The notes under the pieces: model-generated
Told to the model about the DNA's origin: nothing
The model's database searches: none
Seen by the model: only the letters and a program-made list of their open reading frames with translations
From: Cheiracanthium punctorium
Lineage: Eukaryota; Arthropoda; Arachnida; Araneae; Cheiracanthiidae
Length of the DNA stretch: 64,000 nucleotides
Reading direction: 5' to 3'
Assembly (NCBI GenBank): GCA_038373885.1
Contig: JAWZYV010000771.1
Location: forward strand, 744,001-808,000
Shown here: one piece after another, positions 47,364 through 57,532 of the stretch
How the letters are laid out: every line of letters begins with the position of its first letter
How positions within the stretch are numbered: the stretch's first letter is position 1
Position numbers and translations under genes: made by a program

Positions 47364-49689
47364 TTTCCAGCCTCATCTTCGATGTAAGGTGGAGTCGAAA
47401 ATTATTTTTGCTCTGTAATCAGCGAATGGAATTGCCATGTTTCTTCTCATTTGACCACGTGGTCGTGCCGCAAGTTGTCTCTCCCGTGACGCAAGTTGTC
47501 TCTCCCGTGAAAAGGACTCGGTCATTCTTATTGTTACAAACTTACGAACAGGCCACGTTAATTAGCCCCGGGTAATGTTTGTTCCGAATGTATTTTCGTC
47601 TGTCTTGTATGTTTAGTTTGTTGAACAGTAAGTAAAATAATTTAAAGCTGTTGAACAGGGTCTCGCATAATTAATATTATTAGTGATATAGAGGGGTTTT
47701 TTTTTGGGGGGGGGGGGACGGATTATGAAAATTTATTTTCTACCATAAGCGCAGTACCGTAATTGAAGGATTTAAATATTTCATATCTAAAGCTACTACA
47801 AGCATCCAATGGAACGTGACTTAAATAGATTAATTTGACTAGAAAAAAAAAATTTCGGGCATTCTTTTATTACGCAGATAAAATCTTTTGAGCAAAGCTC
47901 TTAGGTACTACAAGCAAAGCTCTTACTTAGCAAAGCTCTTAGGTAAAATACTTTCAACGAAGAAAATTTTCAGATGCGATGTAAAGCCGTTTCTTCCAAG
48001 AAAATATGCATGCAGTGTAATGTAAGATTAACTTCTGTGCTCTGAAATAATTACTGGATTTTTCAAAGACATATTTCTCTTAGAAAAAGGCCTCTTTTAG
48101 AAATAAAATATTTTTGGTCACAAGAAATATGGTCTAGAGAATGTCGAAGCCGGCAAAAGAACATAGGCCCTAACATAGAGCATGGGCTCGATTGGAGCGT
48201 TTGCGGATAATAACTTTGCAGCCAGACAGCACCAAAATGGTGTAAGAACATTATTTCGGAATCATTTTTTATCAGAAGAGAGTTCTTTCATCATTTTTTT
48301 TTCATTTACAAGTTAAATTAAAACCCCAAACTGTGAACTGGGCAAAAATCAGGTGAACACACACATACACACAAAAGTGCTCTTTATTTTTAAGAGCTCT
48401 AAGAAAGAACGAGACGGTATTTGTGATTTTCGAAAATGTATTTGGAAAAACATTATCACACACACACATATTCATGCTAAATCTCAAGAAAATACCAAAA
48501 CCCTAGACCAATAGCGTAATCGATTTTGGCGGATTCGAACCTTGTTCCTATACCGTCACAACAGTTGTTTTCCAAGACAATGTTCTCCTTTTAATATGCT
48601 CACAGGTTAATAAAATGAGCCACTTATTATGATTAAATCAGCAAGAATGAAAAGAAAATGTCAAAAACTGTGAAAAATCGCCGTTTGGTGAAATCAGCAA
48701 CACCGATTAATAAATCAAGAAAACATTCTATATTTGCAAGAACAAACACAAATTCTAACAACTGCATTGCAAGCAAAAAACTTGCAAAATCCAAGTGTAA
48801 TGCATTTAGTTATTTTTTCTCTTTATCCGACAATTAAAAAAGAAAACCCAATAAGCTGCGTTAAAAAAATAAATAAAACAGTCTATTGATTTCAACAGAT
48901 TTTTCTCCAGAATTTATAGCGAAGAAATTTCCCCGCTAATCTCGGTTTTGTAAGAATTATCTGTAATGATCAACTTCAACGAACGCTTTCGACTAAAAGA
49001 AAAAGCCGCTGACGAAGCAATTTAGCTTTTATTTAGTAATTTTTTTGCCTTATATCAAATCAACTTCCGGCACCAATTCCCTGTTTAATTGGTTTACACT
49101 GAGTTTCTTCCCTTTTTTTCGTTTTTTAAAATAAGTAACTAAATAAATAAATAGGAACTTTTTTCCCCCACTGATCCTTAATGTGCATTGATTAATCAAT
49201 CCACATTAAAAAACCAGTGTTTATTAGATGAAATTTCATTACGATCTTCTAGAACAAAACTGTGCTTATATGCACTAGCACAAACTTATAGAAGGTATTG
49301 AGGGGATTCGAAATCCACAAAAAAATTTTAGAATTTGTCTTTGAAAGAAATATTTCAAATCATTTTACTTTAAAAGAAAAAACCGCATGAACAAAAACTT
49401 CTGTAAATGCAATATAAATTTCCCTTTGTTTTTTTCTCTTTAAAATATTTATTTCCCAATTGTCCTACTTACTAACTAACTTCGAAAATAATTTATTTGT
49501 CTTCTTTTGAAGTAAAAGGTTTCTCAAAAAATCTGATGTGGACAACACATGGCTTCCTTGTACACTATTAAATAAAAAATACAAGTATTTTCGGCCCACT
49601 TCATCTAAACTTATTTTGCTTGAAAGAGATGAGATACTGCAGTAATAGTAAAGTTTAGCAATTTCTAGCCGAATATTCCCGATATCGCC
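47364..49689. other. AT-rich DNA without a gene
   Basis: No supported gene. Local repeats include a duplicated CGCAAGTTGTCTCTCCCGTG (about 47469 and 47490) and three GCAAAGCTCTTA copies (47894-47942). An isolated pol III B-box-like GGTTCGAATCC lies on the minus strand near 48532-48542 without a convincing A box. Confidence 0.5.
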
Positions 49690-50096
49690 AAGCTGGGTTC
49701 AATTTGAAAGATCTACAGAAACAACAACTTTTTTTCTCTGTAGTACAAGAACTTTACACTTTTTTCTCTAGTTCTACGAAACATTGGGAAGTGCTTAAAA
49801 TCAATGTTTCCCAAAGAACTCCATTGAGTGCTACAAGTTGGTCAAGCAGAATTGATGCGTTAAAACCATTACGATTTCAACTTTACGAAATCTATGATCC
49901 ATTAATTGAAATAATAGAAGATGTCAACAGGGATGCTGAAACGAAAGTTAGAGGTATAGGGTTAGCAAAAAATATTTAAAATTACAAGTTTATATGTGGT
50001 GTAATTCTTTGGCATGACATTTTAGTTGAAACCTCAGTTCCAAAGCTACTGCAATCTGTAACGGTCAATTTATCAGATTGTGTAAGGATGTTCAGA
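49690..50096 (+). pseudogene. hAT transposase fragment (ZMYM1-like), opposite orientation
   Basis: A 91-codon frame contains LFFSVVQELYTFFSSSTKHW and WSSRIDALKPL, matching the region after the catalytic core in ZMYM1-like hAT transposases (compare the minus-strand gene at 41979-42275). A stop at 49977 is followed, in another frame, by ICGVILWHDILVETS-type sequence to about 50096. The catalytic core and both ends are absent, so this is an isolated fragment of a plus-strand element. Confidence 0.75.
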
Positions 50097-50137
50097 GCCC
50101 GACTAAGCCAACATGCCCCCCCCCCTTCATTCATAAT

Positions 50138-50300
50138 CATAGAGGTAGCCAGGTCGGGGGGGGTGCCCAGGTGTCAAAATACTCTACGAATCGTATAATA
50201 CAAATTATTACTAAAATTGTGTAATATCAAATGTGTGTCACTTGATCTGTGCAGTGGGGTGCCTGCGCACTTCCTCCCCCCCCCCCCGGCTACGTGCCTG
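50138..50300. mobile_element. Degraded CGTAGCCAGG-type MITE
   Basis: AGAGGTAGCCAGG with a G run at the left and a C run with GGCTACGTGCCTG at the right match the family at 4013 and 47191. The flanks agree only partly (ATAATCAT and ATAATGTA), so the TSD is uncertain. Confidence 0.55.
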
Positions 50301-50485
50301 ATAATGTATATTATATGTATTCCCATATACTTGTTTTTTGTATATTTGACATATACGCCTTATATCAGGGCTGTAACTAGAATGGTGCCATTGGTGAAAC
50401 CCCCCCACACGAAAGTTCTGTTTTGTAGGGGAGGGTGTAAATGATTAAACTCGCACCAAGCACAATATAATCTAGTTTTGGCTCT

Positions 50486-50560
50486 CAGGGATGAGATTGA
50501 CAAAAAAGCAAAAAGACTGAAATCATACGCAAGCAAAAAATTTGATATTCTATAAAGATT
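50486..50560. mobile_element. Fragment of the CAGGGATGAGATT MITE family
   Basis: The sequence is the inverse of the right end of the MITE at 29667-29942, sharing CAGGGATGAGATTG and AAAAAGCAAAAAGACTGAAA. No opposite end was found. Confidence 0.6.
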
Positions 50561-51616
50561 CTATACATTAAAGAGAAAATCAGAAAGCATCTTCAGGTCA
50601 AGTCAAAGGTGGACCATTCATGACCATGATGCAGTGGCCCATTTGTCCCCACCTATACTTCTGGAATACATTCAGATTTTTTTTTTGTACATTGATTTTA
50701 AATGATATCTAAATGCATCCTAAAATTAGTAAACAGATATACAAAGGCTTGCTAATGGACACAGTTTTCATGAAATAATAGAAACCTTTCATCTAGTTCT
50801 AATTTTACTAAAAAAGGAAAAACTTACTTTTCAACCATGTTCTTGACTATCTTACCCTAGACAGAAAATGGCTTCTCACAAACAGTGGAAAATTTGATGA
50901 ATTTGATAGAACAAGTAGCTCTATCTATTTTGGTGGCATTTAAAATCATTTCATGCAAATACTTTTTTATTTATTGTTAGTGGCCCATTCATTACCACTC
51001 TCCCCTACAATGATTGATAAACAAATGACCAAAAATCAGGAGAAATGTATACAAAGCAGATAATTTTAATGGCATAAAGAAGTTATGAACTTCTTAATGG
51101 TTTCTTACGAATTTTGTGTTCTGCGAAGGTATTTATCATCTCATCATAATTAATGTTCTGAGTAAGTTCAGAATTCATACAGAGTACAAAAAGAAGCGAC
51201 AAATTTCGTTGAAGGAGATAGGACCGAAGTGGTGATTTCAATCTTTTTAACAAAGACCTTTCTCCGCTACAGTATGAAACTAGAATAGTTAAAAAAATCC
51301 TAAGGGCAGTTTCTACATTGGCAAATGCAGAGGATAAATTTAAGGTCTTTATCATTTTCAACATGTCTAATGCAGATGAATTTTCAGTTACTATAGACCT
51401 AAATTGCTGCAATTCATGTGGAAATTCTTCATCTAAATCTGATGGATAAAATTTTAACAACTCTTTTCCATCTTCTTGGACAGAGGTGCCATTCATATTC
51501 AAAAAAGCAAATTTTTTGGACAAGTCTTCATATGGCACTTTACGTCTACTTAAATTGAATATTAACGAATCACAAAGTACATAGTGACATGTATTAATAT
51601 AATTGGTACGAGGGTC

Positions 51617-51864
51617 TATTGTGATCTTGTATATCTGGGATATAATAAAAGATAACCCTGTATAAATAGAAATATTCAACTGGATTAACATTTAACCTAT
51701 ATTTATTGCATTTACTATTTACAGTTGAATCTTACATGCGCGCGTTCCAGAATCCAGCATCTTGAGCGCGAATCGACAACATCATAGATAATAGAAAGTA
51801 AAGTAGAGTGAAAACATGACATGCGATACTAGCGCCATACAGTTTATGGACGAAAAACCCAACA
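51617..51864 (-). repeat. 3' LTR of the gypsy element
   Basis: Differs from the partner LTR by about nine substitutions and one indel. On the minus strand it starts TGTTGGG. A purine-rich AAGTGGGTGAGA just upstream (about 51868-51880) is a plausible polypurine tract. Confidence 0.88.
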
Positions 51865-51960
51865 GTCTCACCCACTTATTTTGAAAATTAACAATTATTT
51901 GTACACGACAAAGTCCTTGAAACGAGCAGATAACTGTCTTTTCCTTTGTGCCCTAGTTGG

Positions 51961-52110
51961 CAGGGCCGGCCCAAGGGGGGTGCGAATGTAGGCGATCGCC
52001 TAAGGCCCCGCTCCTGGGTCATTTTATTGCTATCTCATAAGACATGATAGAGAAGAGGCCCTACTCTTGCGCTGCGTCTGGGGCCCCGCACGCCCCTCGG
52101 GCCGCCTCTG
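51961..52110. mobile_element. hAT-like MITE, 150 bp, in the gypsy pol tail
   Basis: Left end CAGGGCCGGCCCAAGG; right end GGGCCGCCTCTG. TAGTTGG flanks both sides (51954-51960 and 52111-52117), or an 8-bp TSD with one changed base. Removing the insert with one copy rejoins the pol tail frame (DAPT to RAQRKRQ). Confidence 0.8.
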
Positions 52111-53577
52111 TAGTTGGGGCATCACGTCTGGAAAACATGGGAAGTTGAGGCTCTGAACTGTCTCGACTGGATTGGGAACATGGAGAGCTCTGGATTGGTC
52201 TGGACGGTCTTGGGATGTCGAACGATTGAACAGGACCAAATGAGACGGTCTTCTTAGGAACCAGTGTTGCTCTAAGTTGATTCACATGTCTCGTTTAGAA
52301 GACGACCGGAGTCTAGGACAATGAGGTAATGACGTGAACCAAGTGTCTTCTTCACTTCTCAAAACTTCCAGGTATTTTTATTATTAACGAATACTCGAAC
52401 TTGGACTCTCTCCCCCACTTTAAAAGATCTTTCCGGATTACTGGAAATTTTTGATGCAGGTGGGTGATACGGCAATATTGAATTCAAGCGGATTCGAAAC
52501 TGTCTTTTTAAATATCATTCAGCTGGTGACTGTCCGCATGCAAGGGGTATTGCTCTATACCGGAATAGTATGTTTTGAATCTTTGTTCGAATTGAAGTCT
52601 TATCTAAGAAGGAAGCCTTTAACTTTTGTTTCAGGGTTTGAACATTTCTTTCTGCAAGGCCATTCGTTGCAGGGTGTCCTGGAGCGATGAATTTCTGAAA
52701 TATTTCTCTATTGGAACAATATCCCCGAAACTCTTCACTTTGTAAAATTGAAGCATTATCGGATACCATTACCTGTGGATATCCATGAAAGCAAAAAATT
52801 TTCTCGAGTAGCAAAATAGTACTGGAGCTAGTAGGAGCATCTTTAAGGACTTCGACTTCTGCCCATTTAGATTTGGCATCAACACACACCAAAAAGTAGC
52901 AATCTTCGAATGGACCAAAGTAATCTATATGGATTCGGTCCCAGTTATTAGTTGGGAGATCCCATGGGTGGACAGTTACTTTAGGTGGATTCGACTTTGT
53001 CAATGCGCAACTTTCACAACCCTTGACCAATGCTTCTATATCCCGATCAATGCCTGGCCAGTATACGTATTTGCGTGCGAGCTGTTTCATTTTGGTGATT
53101 TCCAAATGGGTTTCGTGAAGTTCTTCTAGTATTCTCGAACGTAAGGTTTAAGGAATCACAACTCTGTCTTTTCGAAAAAGAATAACATCTAGCAACGTGA
53201 ACTCTGAATCTTCAGATTTGTTGTAGGCTCTGTATCTTTGCTGGTTTCGGATTGAATTTTCATTGAAGTAATGTCGTCGTTTGAAATTTGAAAAACATTT
53301 TCGGCGCATACCTATTCATCTACTGTAGTGCCTGGAATTTTGATGGATGCTCTAGACAAGCAGTCAACATTTTGATTCTCTGCACCTTTCTTGAATTTCA
53401 CTGCGTAATCGAAACTGGATAAATATGAAGCGTAGCGGAGCAATCTGACCGATGTCATGCGTGGAAGTGCCTTGTTCGGGTGAAAAATCCTTGTTAATGG
53501 TTCATTGTCAGTTACTGGGGTGAAATGTTTTCCGAAAACGTAGTTGAAGAAATGGGTGACACCAAAAATGATGGCCA

Positions 53578-54088
53578 CCCAGATAACACACTTGTCCATT
53601 TTATGTCTATTTCTGGTCCAACTCATCCATAATACATCCATGTCTATACATAGACATCCATAAGACATCTATTTATGGGCATAATCTGGAAAATCCAGAA
53701 TACGTCCATGAATAGACCAAAACTAGATTTAGAATATCCAGAATATGTCCATTAATGCACGTATTCGAGATGATACACACTATGTCAGTGATACGACATA
53801 AAATGGATGTGTGTATAGGTCCAGAAATGGACAAAATATGGAAAAGTTACTTTTTTGTCATTGATTTTCATTTTACCCAATACTGTACTTACGACGCATG
53901 AATTTATTATACTTTATGTTTTTATTGATGTTAAATTTTACCCCAAAAATTTTTAAAAACTTTTTACGTTCTAGAGTTTAGTTTTTTTTTTTTTTTTTGT
54001 CGAAGAACTTTTGAAATTTAAAATACTTTTTATGTATTATTATTTCCTATAAAAGCGGTATTGTGTAAAAAGAAACTCATATCCACAT

Positions 54089-54129
<41 letters not shown>

Positions 54130-54654
54130 CTCTAGCGACTCAACATCCAAAAACGAATAGCTGCATATTTTTTTCTAAGTTCCCAGTCCGAAACTAAAAA
54201 ATCTTTAGTTCAGCATTTTGACGCATCAGAGCAAGTCTCGCTGCGTATAGTGGTTAGCACACTCTACTGTGAAGACCATGATCAAGGGTTCGAATCTGAA
54301 GCGGGGCAAGTACTTAAAGTTTGGTTTTTAAAAAAATTGGTCCGAATATTTTTACAAAATTCGTTTTTAAGATGTAACGATAAATTTAAATTAATCATTA
54401 CATACAATTAGCTAAAAATTATTAAATGGTTTTTGTTGATGTCCAGGATTCGACCATAAAAGGTCTACAAATAGACAAACACGTCCATTATTACGTTCAT
54501 ATACATGTCTATAAGACGTCATATGGGCGTCCTATAGTGCCATATTGACGTAAAATGGACGAGAATTGGGCGAATCCTGGATGTTTAATGGACATGTCAG
54601 CTTGTCGATATGACGTCTTCTAGACGTGTTCTGGACAAGTTTGCGCTATCTGGG
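53578..54654. mobile_element. 1.08-kb non-autonomous element with CCCAGATA ends and 3-bp TSD
   Basis: Ends read CCCAGATAACACACTTGTCC and CCCAGATAGCGCAAACTTGT inward. CCA flanks both sides (53575-53577 and 54655-54657). Deleting it with one CCA rejoins the gypsy RNase H frame (DREALA to IIFGV). Both subterminal regions are rich in GTCCAT, AGACGTC and TCTATA-type motifs. The interior has a T run (53983-53999), an A run of about 38 (54090-54127) and a tRNA-like segment. I do not recognise the superfamily. Confidence 0.85.
54238..54305 (+). repeat. tRNA-like (SINE-type) segment
   Basis: An A-box-like TAGTGGTTAGCAC (54248-54260) and a B-box-like GGGTTCGAATC (54286-54296) have tRNA spacing. The T stem has mismatches and no clean anticodon stem forms, so this is not a functional tRNA. 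It resembles a tRNA-derived SINE head or a tRNA pseudogene captured inside the 1.08-kb element. Confidence 0.55.
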
Positions 54655-55409
54655 CCAATGCTTCTCGATCCAACTGGCTGTAATTTTGCTCCGAAATTGT
54701 GAATGCACGAGAGGCATATGCAATAGGTCTTTCTACACTATTAACAGGATGACTTAACTCAGCTGCAACTCCCGTAGGACTGGCATCCGTCGTCAGGAAC
54801 AGAGGTAAACTCGGGTCGAAAGGTATAAGCACCCGATCACTGCTGAGTTCACTTTTCAATTTCAGAAATGACGATTCACAACGGGCAGTCCATTTCCAAG
54901 TTTCATCTTTTCGTAGCAACCGTCGAAGTGGATAAGAAATTGTTGAAAAATCTGGTATGAAACGGGAGTAGTAAGTCACAAGTCCTAAGAATCGTTTAAT
55001 TTCTTCGGCATTAGTTGGACGTGGCATTTCTTGCACAGCTCGAACCTTTTCAGGAGACTTGCTAATCTTGTTATGTTCTATAACATGCCCGAGGTATTCA
55101 ATTTTTTCTTTGAAAAAGGAACACTTCCGTTTGTTAAGATGCAGGTTGAATTCAGACAGTCTTTGCAAACAAGATTCTAAGTTTTTAGAACATTCTTCGA
55201 AAGTTTCACCGTGAATAATTATGTCGTCAAAGTAAGCTTCCGTTTTCGATAAGCCTTGTAGAATTTGTGTGAGGATCCTATTGAATTCGGATGGGGCTGT
55301 TTTGATACCAAGACTCAGTCGATGCAGTCTGTAAGTGCCACGATGAGTTGATATTGTCTGGATATGGTTATTTTCTTCATCAACACAGAGATGCAGATGT
55401 CGCCAAAAG

Positions 55410-55658
55410 TATTGTGATCTGGTATATCTGGGATATAATAAAAGGTAACCATGTATAAATAGAAATATTCAACTTGGATTAACATTTAACCTATATTTAT
55501 TGCATTTACTATTTACAGTTGAATCTTACATGCGCGCGTTCCAGAATCCAGCATCTTGTTTGCAAATCGACAACATCATAGATAATAGAAAGTAAAGTAG
55601 AGTGAAAACATGACATGCGATACTAGCGCTATACAGTTTATGGACGAAAAACCCAACA
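55410..55658 (-). repeat. 5' LTR of the gypsy element
   Basis: Direct repeat of 51617-51864. On the minus strand it is followed immediately by RT codons, with no primer-binding site or gag between. This marks a deletion junction at 55404-55410. Confidence 0.88.
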
Positions 55659-55890
55659 GGGTCAAAGATTACTTCAGGTGTCTGACTGTCGTCTAAACAC
55701 TTACTTCGAGGTGGAATTCTTTTTCTTTTTGTTTCATATGACGTGTCTGGCAAGATTGTCAAAGTTTCCCTCTCATAATTATCAAAATTATCTCTGACAG
55801 ATTGTATGTAGTCTATTAATGTATCAAACATAGATGAAACTAATTCCAATTTTGCTGAGGAACTTTGGAGAACTGTACTTGTTTGATTTA

Positions 55891-56114
55891 GGGCGAGATT
55901 CAAGTGAAACACAATTCGAACGTTTTCCGCGTCGTACAGGGGAAACTTCGAAATATATCAATGTTTCTTAAACTGAAACAAAACAATCGTGTTTTGATCA
56001 CGTGACAGCGCGATAGGTTTGTTCATTGGAGGCATTCTGGGGAGTGAACTGGGAACTGGGGACTGAAAAACGTTCGATTCGAACTCGATAGCGCGTTTCA
56101 CTTGAATCTCACCC
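55891..56114. mobile_element. Harbinger-like MITE, 224 bp
   Basis: The ends are 20-bp inverted repeats, GGGCGAGATTCAAGTGAAAC and GGGTGAGATTCAAGTGAAAC, flanked by TTA (55888-55890 and 56115-56117), as in PIF/Harbinger elements. Removing it with one TTA restores the hAT transposase frame across the junction (LQR to LNQTSTVL). Confidence 0.9.
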
Positions 56115-57532
56115 TTAATCTTTGCAAGATCGAGTCCCAAATAACGGTATTCAATGCATTTTCAAACTTTAGTAGTTTTTTATGAAGAACTTTTGCTTCA
56201 TTTCGGGTGGATGGTGTTTGGTTTGCATCAGATTTCAAGCCTTGCAGAGTATTAATGATTTCAAGATAATTTTTTCTCAGAGCTTTTGTTGCCTCTGCAT
56301 CAGCACACCATCGTGTACACGATCGATTTTTCAGTGTCAGTTTGTGTTTATCGTTTTGCAGTTTGTCGTTTAGTGCTTGCTAGCAGTGTGTTGATGCTGA
56401 AAAAAAAATTATATAATTCTTGCAATAAAGAAAAATAAGTTAATGCAGAAGTGCAAGACTCTGCAGCACTTACACAAACTAAGTTCAGTGTATGAGCTGA
56501 TCATGGAACATATATTGCTTGAGGATTCAAGCTACGTATTCTGGCCTGAAGCCCACTATATTTCCCTGCTAAATTTGATGTGTTATCCTAGCTCTGGCCT
56601 CTGCAGTTTTGTATATCAAGTCCAATATCCTCTATAGTCGAGAGAACGGTGTTGATTAAATATTCAGCATCATGGCAGAAAATTGGTATAAATTTTAAAA
56701 ATCTTTCAACTGGATCATAATCTGGAGCAAGATATGTTAATATGAAACAAAGTTGATCAATGTGTGTTATATCTGGTGTTGAATCTACAACTATAGAAAA
56801 GTATTTAGCATCCATGATTTCTTTTACAATTACGTTTAAGACTTCCTTCGCCATTAATTCTACAAATTCATCAACTATAGTTGATGAAAAATAGTTCACA
56901 TTTCCTGTTCCTTTATTAGCAGACTTTTTTAGATGTTGAGCTAAAAAAGGATTGAACTGTGCAATCAGTTCAAGACAGCCCAGGAAGTTTCCGTTGTGTG
57001 TTGAGCCAATGGTTTAGTTTTCACCATCGAATGCCATTCCCCTCGAAGACAAAAATTTAACAGTAGCAACAACTCGGTGTAAAACTGAACGCCAATAATC
57101 CACTTCAGTGCGCTGCTGAACAACCATTGCAGAGTCTATTCTTTAAGCGCAATTTAATCTTCGAGAAAAACTGAGAACATTTTCCCGATGCATGAAAGAA
57201 TTTTCATGCTCTTTCAGTCTTACAGAAACATGCTTCCAGTCATCAAAGCCTGAAGTCGCAATGCTGGTTGTTTTATTTCCAAATAACTTACAGACCCAGC
57301 AAAAGAGTTTCTTTTCTGACTGGGACAAAACAAGCCACTCTCTCAACACTTTTTCATCATTTTGTTTCACTCTATAAAACTGAACTGAACTGAAGTTCTG
57401 GGTTTTTCGGAGCACCTTAGCATAGAGCTTTATCTCCAGTTTGTAGTTATATGTCTTGAGGTACTTTATCATGAGGTGGGGGGGGCGGGGGCCCGGATCA
57501 GTTACAGATCAGATTGGTCGTGCAGGAGTTCA

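Larger units (their letters stand above)
51899..55404 (-). pseudogene. Gypsy pol remnant: RT, RNase H, integrase, C-terminal tail
   Basis: Starts abruptly in RT after the 5' LTR. It keeps the YFDDI catalytic box (about 55217-55234), LGHVIEHNKISKSPEKV and RFLGLVTYYSRFIPDF. RNase H follows (FLTTDASPTGVAAEL, NYSQLDREALA), is cut by a 1.08-kb MITE and resumes with IIFGVTHFF and VDCLSRAS. Integrase (52515-53105) shows the zinc-binding GCESC and the DDE core: D61 (HIDYFGPF), D116 (VSDN) and E152 (GLAERN), with 35 residues between the last two. A Ser/Pro-rich tail runs to 51899 and is split by a 150-bp MITE. Frameshifts and stops separate the parts, and gag and protease are absent. Confidence 0.88.
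51617..55658 (-). mobile_element. Ty3/gypsy LTR retrotransposon, internally deleted
   Basis: Two ~248-bp LTRs (51617-51864 and 55410-55658) in direct orientation are flanked by a 5-bp TSD, GGGTC (51612-51616 and 55659-55663). The pol order RT, RNase H, integrase and C-terminal tail, on the minus strand, identifies Ty3/gypsy. The 5' LTR passes directly into the middle of RT, so gag, protease and the primer-binding site are missing. Two MITEs lie inside. The target is the hAT transposase gene. Confidence 0.9.

Noticed and set aside
54238..54305. Functional tRNA gene
   Set aside because: The T stem and anticodon stem do not pair properly, and the segment sits inside a MITE.
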